This document shows, piece by piece, positions 33,682 through 39,584 of a stretch of 42,676 nucleotides of DNA. A model generated the notes under the pieces. That model was not told the DNA's origin, did no database searches, and saw nothing but the letters and a program-made list of their open reading frames with translations. This DNA is from Pseudomonas sp. KK4 (GTDB lineage Bacteria; Pseudomonadota; Gammaproteobacteria; Pseudomonadales; Pseudomonadaceae), in NCBI RefSeq assembly GCF_001984065.1, contig NZ_LYVP01000048.1, positions 1 through 42,676 of the forward strand. Reading direction: 5' to 3'. Numbering within the stretch: position 1 is the stretch's first letter; each line of letters starts with the position of its first letter. Made by a program: the position numbers and the translations under genes.

Positions 33682-34719
33682 ATGCTGACGATCTACTCGG
33701 ATGATCACCACCTGCACCACGGCCGCTGCGAATTGATCGACGGCCAACTCAAGCCCTGCTTCGAGATGCCGTCCCGCGCCGACCATGTGCTGGCACGGGT
33801 GCAAAACCAGAACCTGGGCCCGGTCGAAGGACCGAAGGATTTCGGCCTCGACCCGATTGCGCGCATCCACAGCCGCGACTACCTCGACTTCTTCAAAGGC
33901 GCCTGGGCCCGCTGGACCGAATTCAACACCGACGGCGACCTGCTGCCCTACACCTGGCCGGCCCGCACCCTGCGCCGGATCAAACCCACCAGCCTGCATG
34001 GCGAGCTCGGCTACTACAGCTTCGACGGCGGCGCGCCGATCACCGCCGGCACCTGGCAAGCGGCGTACAGCGCAGCGCAAGTGGCGTTGACCGCCCAGGC
34101 GGAAATCCAGCGCGGCGCCCACAGTGCCTTTGCCTTGTGCCGTCCGCCAGGACACCACGCCGCTGGCGATTTGATGGGGGGCTATTGCTACCTCAACAAC
34201 GCCGCGATCGCCGCCCAGGCCTTCCTCGATCAGGGCCACAAAAAGGTCGCGATCCTCGACGTCGACTATCACCACGGCAACGGCACCCAATCGATTTTCT
34301 ACGAACGCAATGACGTGCTGTTCACGTCGATTCACGGCCACCCGGAAGCTGAATTTCCGTTCTTCCTCGGCTATGAAGACGAGTTGGGCGAAGGCGCCGG
34401 CGAAGGCTTCAACTTCAACTATCCACTGGCGGCCGGTTCCGGCTGGGACACCTGGAGCGCGGCGCTGGAACAGGCCTGCAAAGAGATCGAACGCTACGGT
34501 GCCGACATCATCGTCGTGTCCCTGGGCGTCGACACCTTCAAGGACGACCCGATTTCCCAATTCAAACTCGACAGCCCGGATTACCTGGCCATGGGCAAGC
34601 GCATCGCCGGTCTCGGCAAGCCCACACTGTTCGTGATGGAAGGCGGTTACGCCGTCGAAGAAATTGGCATCAATGCCGTGAACGTGCTCGAAGGTTTCGA
34701 AAGCGCCCAGGGGAAATAA
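33682..34719 (+). CDS. Acetylpolyamine amidohydrolase (histone-deacetylase fold)
   Basis: This 345-residue zinc amidohydrolase removes acetyl groups from acetylated polyamines such as acetylputrescine and acetylcadaverine. The complete active site is present: His158-His159 (RPPGHHAAGD), zinc ligands Asp195 and His197 (DVDYHHGNGT) and Asp284 (SLGVDTFKDDP), and Tyr323 (EGGYAVE). These positions coincide with those in Mycoplana ramosa APAH, and length is normal. It resembles the AphA/AphB enzymes of P. aeruginosa. The polyamine-binding protein gene follows after 5 bp, so the two are co-expressed for uptake and use of acetylpolyamines. Confidence 0.93.
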   Translation: MLTIYSDDHHLHHGRCELIDGQLKPCFEMPSRADHVLARVQNQNLGPVEGPKDFGLDPIARIHSRDYLDFFKGAWARWTEFNTDGDLLPYTWPARTLRRIKPTSLHGELGYYSFDGGAPITAGTWQAAYSAAQVALTAQAEIQRGAHSAFALCRPPGHHAAGDLMGGYCYLNNAAIAAQAFLDQGHKKVAILDVDYHHGNGTQSIFYERNDVLFTSIHGHPEAEFPFFLGYEDELGEGAGEGFNFNYPLAAGSGWDTWSAALEQACKEIERYGADIIVVSLGVDTFKDDPISQFKLDSPDYLAMGKRIAGLGKPTLFVMEGGYAVEEIGINAVNVLEGFESAQGK

Positions 34720-34724
34720 GCACA

Positions 34725-35825
34725 ATGAACAGTCTCAAGCGTTTTATCGCGCCAGCGTTGTGCGCTGCGGCGCTCAGCGGCGTCGTGCACGCCCAAGAGC
34801 GAACGTTGCGCGTCTACAACTGGTTCGACTACATCACCCCCAAGGCCCTGGAAGATTTCAAGGCGCAGAACGCCCAGACCAAACTGGTCTACGACATCTT
34901 CGACACCAACGAAGCCCTCGAAGCCAAGCTGCTGACCGGTAACTCCGGCTATGACGTGGTGGTGCCGTCCAACGTGTTCCTGGCCAAGCAGATCGAGGCC
35001 GGTGTGTTCCAGCCGCTGGACCGCAGCAAGTTGCCGGACTGGAACCACCTCGATCCCAAGCTGATGAAGCTGATCGAGGCCAACGATCCGGGCAATAAAT
35101 TCGCCGTGCCGTACATGTACGGCACCATCCTGATCGGCTTCAACCCGGACAAGGTCAAAGCTGCGCTGGGCGCCGACGCACCCGTGAACAGCTGGGACCT
35201 GATCTTCAAGGAAGAGAACATCAGCAAGCTCAAGCAATGCGGCGTCGCCCTGCTCGACTCGCCATCGGAGATCCTGCCACTGGCCCTGCAACACCTGGGT
35301 CTGGACCCCAACAGCAAGAAGCCTGCGGACTACGACAAGGCTGAAGCCCTGTTGATGAAGATCCGGCCTTACGTCACGTATTTCCACTCATCCAAATACA
35401 TGGCGGACATCGCCAACGGCGACATCTGCGTCGCGGTCGGTTACTCCGGCAGCTTCTCCCAGGCTGCCAACCGCGCCAAGGAAGCCAAGAACGGTGTGAC
35501 CGTCGATATGCGCCTGCCCAAGGAAGGCGCGCCGATCTGGTTCGACATGCTCGCCATCCCGAAAGGAGCCAAGAACCCGGAAGATGCCTACACCTTCATC
35601 AACTACCTGCTGCAACCCCAGGTGATCGCGCCGGTCAGCGATTTCGTCGGCTACCCGAACCCGAACAAGGACGCCACTGAACAGGTCGATGCGGCGATAC
35701 GCAACAACCCCAATCTGTATCCGACCGAAACCGCAATGAGCACGCTCTACACCCTGCAACCGCTGCCGCGGGATGCCGAACGTGCGCGGACCCGGGCCTG
35801 GACCAAGATCAAATCCGGAACTTAA
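34725..35825 (+). CDS. Polyamine ABC transporter substrate-binding protein (PotF/SpuD-like)
   Basis: This 366-residue periplasmic binding protein has signal peptide MNSLKRFIAPALCAAALSG..., cleaved near VHA at 21-23, and mature start RTLRVYNWFDYITPKALEDF, typical of PotF, SpuD and SpuE. The segment YDVVVPSNVFLAKQIEAGVF is also characteristic. It would bind putrescine, spermidine or a related polyamine. No permease or ATPase genes follow, so it must use a transporter encoded elsewhere. Coupling to the acetylpolyamine amidohydrolase suggests an acetylated polyamine as ligand, an inference. Confidence 0.93.
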   Translation: MNSLKRFIAPALCAAALSGVVHAQERTLRVYNWFDYITPKALEDFKAQNAQTKLVYDIFDTNEALEAKLLTGNSGYDVVVPSNVFLAKQIEAGVFQPLDRSKLPDWNHLDPKLMKLIEANDPGNKFAVPYMYGTILIGFNPDKVKAALGADAPVNSWDLIFKEENISKLKQCGVALLDSPSEILPLALQHLGLDPNSKKPADYDKAEALLMKIRPYVTYFHSSKYMADIANGDICVAVGYSGSFSQAANRAKEAKNGVTVDMRLPKEGAPIWFDMLAIPKGAKNPEDAYTFINYLLQPQVIAPVSDFVGYPNPNKDATEQVDAAIRNNPNLYPTETAMSTLYTLQPLPRDAERARTRAWTKIKSGT

Positions 35826-35834
35826 CCCCCCTCC

Positions 35835-35934
35835 TGTAGGAGCGAGCTCGCTCGCGATGGTCGCTAACGATGACGCGGGCTTACTGACTGAGCGCGGCGT
35901 ACTTGAGTCCATCGCGAGCATGCTCGCTCCTACA
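35835..35934. repeat. Paired inverted REP, type C
   Basis: Arms tgtaggagcgagctcgctcg and cgagcatgctcgctcctaca lie about 60 bases apart between convergent genes. The right arm includes the stop codon of the mocR gene (35930-35932). Confidence 0.87.
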
Positions 35935-37483
35935 GAAGGGCGTTCCAGGCGGACCGCAGCCGTGCCAACGCTGTCTCTATGTCTGCCTCCGGCACAGCCG
36001 CAAATCCCAGCACCAGCCCCGCACGCTCATCCATGGGCCGGGTCGAATCCGGCAGCCAGTAACCGCTCAATCCATTGATCTCGACCCCCACCGCCTCGGC
36101 CTGCGCGATCAGTTCCCGTTCGCGGGCGATGCTCGCCACTGGTACCGTCAAATGCAGCCCCGCCGCCACACTCGGCAGGTTGCCCACCCCGGTAATATCG
36201 TTTGGCCAACCGGCCAGCAGTGCATTGCGGCGACTCAGGGCCGCCCGACGCATGCGGCGAATATGCCGCTGGAAATGCCCGGCCGCGATGAATTCGGCCA
36301 TCACCGCCTGGGTGCTCACTTCGGAGTGCCGCACATCCACCGCCCGCCTTCGAGAGAACGCATCCACCAGGCCCGGTGGCAGGACCAAATAGCCCAATCG
36401 CAACGCCGGGAAAGCCACCTTGCCGAACGTGCCGACGTACAAAACCCGTCCCTGTCGATCCAAAGCGGCCAGCGGCGCCAGAGGTGCACCGCTGTAGCGA
36501 TACTCGCCGTCGTAATCATCCTCGACGATCCAACCCTGGGTCCGCTCGGCCCACGCCAACAGCTCAAGACGTCGGGCCAGACTCATGATCACACCGGTCG
36601 GGTACTGATGGGACGGCGTGACATACGCCAGACGACAGTCATTCAGTCCATCCAGCTCGGCACAATTGATACCCTCGCTGTCCACCGATACACCATGCAA
36701 TCGGCCTCCCGCCACAGCGAACGCATGCCCCGCCGCGCGATAACCCGGGTTCTCGATCGCCACTCCATCCCCAGGCTCCACCAGCAGCTGTGCACAAAGG
36801 CTGATCCCCTGTTGCGCACCACTGGTGATCACAATTTGTTCAGCCGTGCACTGCATGCCCCGCGAACTGCGCAAATACGCAGCAATCAACCCGCGCAAGC
36901 GCGCATCCCCTGCCGGGTCGCCATAGCACAGCTGCTGCAGATCCGGCTTACGCCAGAAAGCCGCATTCAGCTTGGCCCAAACCTCGAAAGGAAACAGATC
37001 GAATGCCGGAACACCCACCCGAAACGCCCGTGGCGGACCACTCGGCGGCAGCGCCAAATGGTTCTTTTCCACCCTGCAGAACGCCGCACTGTGGATAACT
37101 TTACTGGATGGAACCACAGGCAAATCGAGCCAATTTGTGGATAAGGCTGTGGGTAAGCCTGTTGACAACCCTGTGGATACTTTTGTGGATAGTTTTTTCA
37201 CGGGCAGTGCCGTTTCAGGCAATTGCGCGACATAAGTCCCGTCACCCACCCGCCCCTCGATGAACCCTTCGGCATAAAGCTGATCGTAGGCCCGCACCAC
37301 ACTGTTACGGGAAATCGCCAATGCCGCCGCCAGATCCCGGCTGGCAGGCAACCGCGTGCCACTGGCCAGCCGTCCATCGAGCACCCGCAGTCGCAAGGCC
37401 TGATAGAGCTGACGACTCAGGCCCTGACGGCGATCAAGTTCGATGCCGGCGGGGTTAAACGACAGTGACGGGGCAGGCGGCAT
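35930..37483 (-). CDS. MocR-family (GntR plus aminotransferase) regulator
   Basis: This 517-residue MocR-type regulator has an N-terminal GntR winged helix (LSRQLYQALRLRVLDGRLAS through about residue 87) and a fold-type I aminotransferase-like domain. The PLP-lysine is Lys355 in YVGTFGKVAFP, with Asp323 in EDDYDGEYRY. The linker (about 96-150) is longer than usual and contains the 4-residue repeat LSTx five times (98-117), encoded by a 12-bp DNA repeat. It is divergent from paiB. PLP-dependent regulation of paiB and the two GNAT genes is likely but inferred. Its stop lies in a REP arm. Confidence 0.9.
   Translation of the reverse strand: MPPAPSLSFNPAGIELDRRQGLSRQLYQALRLRVLDGRLASGTRLPASRDLAAALAISRNSVVRAYDQLYAEGFIEGRVGDGTYVAQLPETALPVKKLSTKVSTGLSTGLPTALSTNWLDLPVVPSSKVIHSAAFCRVEKNHLALPPSGPPRAFRVGVPAFDLFPFEVWAKLNAAFWRKPDLQQLCYGDPAGDARLRGLIAAYLRSSRGMQCTAEQIVITSGAQQGISLCAQLLVEPGDGVAIENPGYRAAGHAFAVAGGRLHGVSVDSEGINCAELDGLNDCRLAYVTPSHQYPTGVIMSLARRLELLAWAERTQGWIVEDDYDGEYRYSGAPLAPLAALDRQGRVLYVGTFGKVAFPALRLGYLVLPPGLVDAFSRRRAVDVRHSEVSTQAVMAEFIAAGHFQRHIRRMRRAALSRRNALLAGWPNDITGVGNLPSVAAGLHLTVPVASIARERELIAQAEAVGVEINGLSGYWLPDSTRPMDERAGLVLGFAAVPEADIETALARLRSAWNALL
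37090..37192. repeat. DnaA-box-like array inside mocR
   Basis: Exact TGTGGATAA (complement of DnaA box TTATCCACA) occurs at 37090-37098 and 37136-37144. Near matches follow at 37148, 37160, 37172 and 37184, so five units run at an exact 12-bp period from 37136. The five tandem units encode LST repeats in mocR; the one at 37090 lies in another reading phase (VIHS). Positions are directly read; DnaA binding is unproven. Confidence 0.6.
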
Positions 37484-37573
37484 GTTATTGGACCTATGAA
37501 ATTGGTCATTAATGGCTCTTACAACAGACCAATAGCCTGCCTAGGATGCAGGCATTCGCCAAGGAAAATCGCC
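37484..37573. promoter_or_regulatory. Divergent mocR/paiB control region
   Basis: The 90-bp gap carries ATTGGAC (37487-37493), ATTGGTC (37501-37507, 14 bp further) and an inverted GACCAAT (37527-37533). Direct plus inverted copies of a short site are typical of MocR operators. AAGGA before the paiB ATG is the ribosome site. Binding is inferred. Confidence 0.45.
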
Positions 37574-38197
37574 ATGTACACGCCACGCCATTTTGCCATC
37601 GACGACCTCCACGAAATGCACCAGCAGATACTCGGCACCCGTCTGGCCATGATTGTGACCCACGGCGAGCAAGGCCTGCAGGCCAGTCATCTGCCACTGT
37701 TGCTGCGCCCGGAGGAAGGCGTCAACGGCACTCTCTACGGCCACTTCGCCCGCGCCAATCCACAGTGGAAAGCGCTGCAGAACGGTGCCGAAGCGCTGGT
37801 GATCTTCGCGGGCGCCGATGCCTACGTAAGCCCCGGTTTTTATCCGGGCAAAGCCGAACACGGCAAAGTGGTGCCCACCTGGAATTACGTCGCTGTGCAC
37901 GCTTACGGCACCGCCGAGGTGTTCACCGATGCCGAGCGCCTGCTCGATGTGGTCAGCGGCTTGACCGATCGCCACGAAACCGGCCGCGCCCAGCCGTGGA
38001 AGGTCGCCGACGCCCCCGCCGACTACATCGAAGGCATGCTCAAGGCCATCGTCGGTTTCGCTCTGCCGATCCAGCGTCTGGAGGGCAAAAGCAAACTCAG
38101 CCAGAACCGCAGCACCGCAGACATCGCCGGCGTGCGCGAAGGGCTTGCCGCCAGCCCCGATGTGCAAGACCGAGCCCTCGCCCACTTGATGCGTTAA
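37574..38197 (+). CDS. PaiB-type FMN-binding regulator
   Basis: This 207-residue protein matches the PaiB family: MYTPRHFAIDDLHEMHQQI, ASHLPLLLRPEEG, GHFARANPQW, FYPGKAEHGKVVPTWNYVAVHAYG and LEGKSKLSQNRS. The fold is a split-barrel FMN-binding domain; the Bacillus relative acts as a negative regulator with PaiA, a GNAT acetyltransferase. The ATG at 37574 follows AAGGA; the upstream frame to 37496 lies in the promoter. Two GNAT genes follow at 9 and 17 bp, forming an operon reminiscent of paiAB. Confidence 0.9.
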   Translation: MYTPRHFAIDDLHEMHQQILGTRLAMIVTHGEQGLQASHLPLLLRPEEGVNGTLYGHFARANPQWKALQNGAEALVIFAGADAYVSPGFYPGKAEHGKVVPTWNYVAVHAYGTAEVFTDAERLLDVVSGLTDRHETGRAQPWKVADAPADYIEGMLKAIVGFALPIQRLEGKSKLSQNRSTADIAGVREGLAASPDVQDRALAHLMR

Positions 38198-38206
38198 GGA
38201 AAAAAC

Positions 38207-38653
38207 ATGAGTCAGATCGACATCCGCCAGGTCACCGCCGACGACCACGCCGCCTGGCTGCCGTTGTGGCAAGCCTACCTGAGCTTCTACAAGACCCAAT
38301 TGCCCGAAGCCGTGACCCAAAGCTCCTGGCAGCGCATGCTCGACCCGAATGAGCCGACTCACGCCGCGCTGGCCTGGGCCGACGGCAAAGCGGTGGGCAT
38401 GGTGCATTTCATCTACCATCGTTCCAACTGGGCGATCGAAAATTCCTGCTACCTGCAAGACTTGATCGTGGCTCCGGAAACACGCGGTACCGGCGTCGGT
38501 CGCAAACTGATCGAGTTCGTCTACGCCACGGCCAAGGCCGACGGCTGCAACAAAGTCCACTGGCTGACCCACGAAACCAATGCCACCGCGATCCAGCTCT
38601 ATGAGCGCATCGCCGAACGCCCTGGTTACATCCAGTTTCGCAAGGCCATCTAA
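38207..38653 (+). CDS. GNAT N-acetyltransferase
   Basis: This 148-residue single-domain GNAT enzyme transfers an acetyl group from acetyl-CoA to an amine. The CoA-binding block is LIVAPETRGTGVGRKLIEFV (R/Q-x-x-G-x-G/A type), followed by HWLTHETNATAIQLYERIAE. The substrate is unknown; a polyamine or diamine is possible given the PaiA precedent and the polyamine genes nearby, but is not shown. It starts 9 bp after paiB with AAGGA. Confidence 0.88.
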   Translation: MSQIDIRQVTADDHAAWLPLWQAYLSFYKTQLPEAVTQSSWQRMLDPNEPTHAALAWADGKAVGMVHFIYHRSNWAIENSCYLQDLIVAPETRGTGVGRKLIEFVYATAKADGCNKVHWLTHETNATAIQLYERIAERPGYIQFRKAI

Positions 38654-38670
38654 GGTTCAAGGAGAACACC

Positions 38671-39342
38671 ATGCCGACTTCACTCGCCGACTGGAAAGGC
38701 GTCCCGCCGCCCTCGGTGCAAACCCTCGAAGGGCGTTTCATCCGCCTGGAAAAACTCGACCCGGCGCGCCACGGCGACGACTTGTTCAATGCCCTGCAAG
38801 GCCCCGGTGCCGACCCGAAACTCTGGGATTACCTGCCCTACGGCCCGTTTCATGAGCGCAGCGTCTTCAACGATTGGCTCAACAACCACGCCGCCAACAG
38901 CGACCCGTATTTCTTCAGTGTCATCGACCGCGCCACGGGTGAGGTGCAAGGCATCCTCAGCCTGATGTCCATCGTCCCGGCCCAGGGCCGCATCGAGATC
39001 GGCCACGTCACCTTCGGCGCCCCGATGCAACGCTCACCAAAAAGCACCGAAGCGGTTTACTTGCTGGCCAGGGAATCCTTCCACCTCGGCTACCGCCGCC
39101 TGGAATGGAAATGCAACAACGGCAACGCCCGTTCCAAGTACGCGGCCGAACGTCTGGGTTTCAGTTTTGAGGGGGTGTTCCGCCAGCACATGGTGGTCAA
39201 GGGCCAGAACCGCGATACCGCGTGGTACTCGATGATCGACGCGGAGTGGCCGGCGATTGGCGCGGCGTTCGAGAAGTGGTTGAGCGATGAAAACCAGACG
39301 GGGTCGGGGCAACTGAAAACGCTTGCCGAGTGCCGCCACTGA
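38671..39342 (+). CDS. GNAT acetyltransferase, RimJ/RimL-like
   Basis: This 223-residue acetyltransferase of the RimJ/RimL subgroup (Acetyltransf_3) has the N-terminal motif LEGRFIRLEKLDPARHGDDL, central VQGILSLMSIVPAQGRIEIG and C-terminal CNNGNARSKYAAERLGFSFE with FRQHMVVKGQNRDTAWYSM. Some relatives acetylate small polar compounds or protein N-termini; the target is not identified. It begins 17 bp after the previous GNAT gene, with AAGGAG, and is the last gene of the paiB operon. The last ~20 residues are more polar than the family average. Confidence 0.88.
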   Translation: MPTSLADWKGVPPPSVQTLEGRFIRLEKLDPARHGDDLFNALQGPGADPKLWDYLPYGPFHERSVFNDWLNNHAANSDPYFFSVIDRATGEVQGILSLMSIVPAQGRIEIGHVTFGAPMQRSPKSTEAVYLLARESFHLGYRRLEWKCNNGNARSKYAAERLGFSFEGVFRQHMVVKGQNRDTAWYSMIDAEWPAIGAAFEKWLSDENQTGSGQLKTLAECRH

Positions 39343-39374
39343 AAAAACCACAATCCCCAGCCCACCCTCAACCT

Positions 39375-39463
39375 GTGGCGAGGGAGCTTGCTCCCGTTGG
39401 GTCGCGCAGCGGCCCCAAAAATCCGACTGCTACGCAGTCGAGCGGGAGCAAGTCTCTCGCCAC
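39375..39463. repeat. Paired inverted REP, type A
   Basis: Arms gtggcgagggagcttgctcc and cgggagcaagtctctcgccac enclose about 45 bases with an inner cgactg/cagtcg pair. Same type as 12639. The following 120 bp to the autotransporter contains another short inverted repeat (gatggcg/cgccatc, about 39482-39500). Confidence 0.85.
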
Positions 39464-39584
39464 CCAGTTATCGCAATGACCGATGGCGCGGACGCCATCG
39501 CGAGCGACGTTGAAGTCGACATCATTCTGTAAAAACACTCCGCTATACAGGACGCCCCGCTTATAACGAAAAAGGACGTTCGCA

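Noticed and set aside
37090..37192. DnaA-box cluster considered as a chromosomal replication origin
   Set aside because: It lies inside a coding region, with no adjacent AT-rich unwinding element and no dnaA, dnaN or partition genes.
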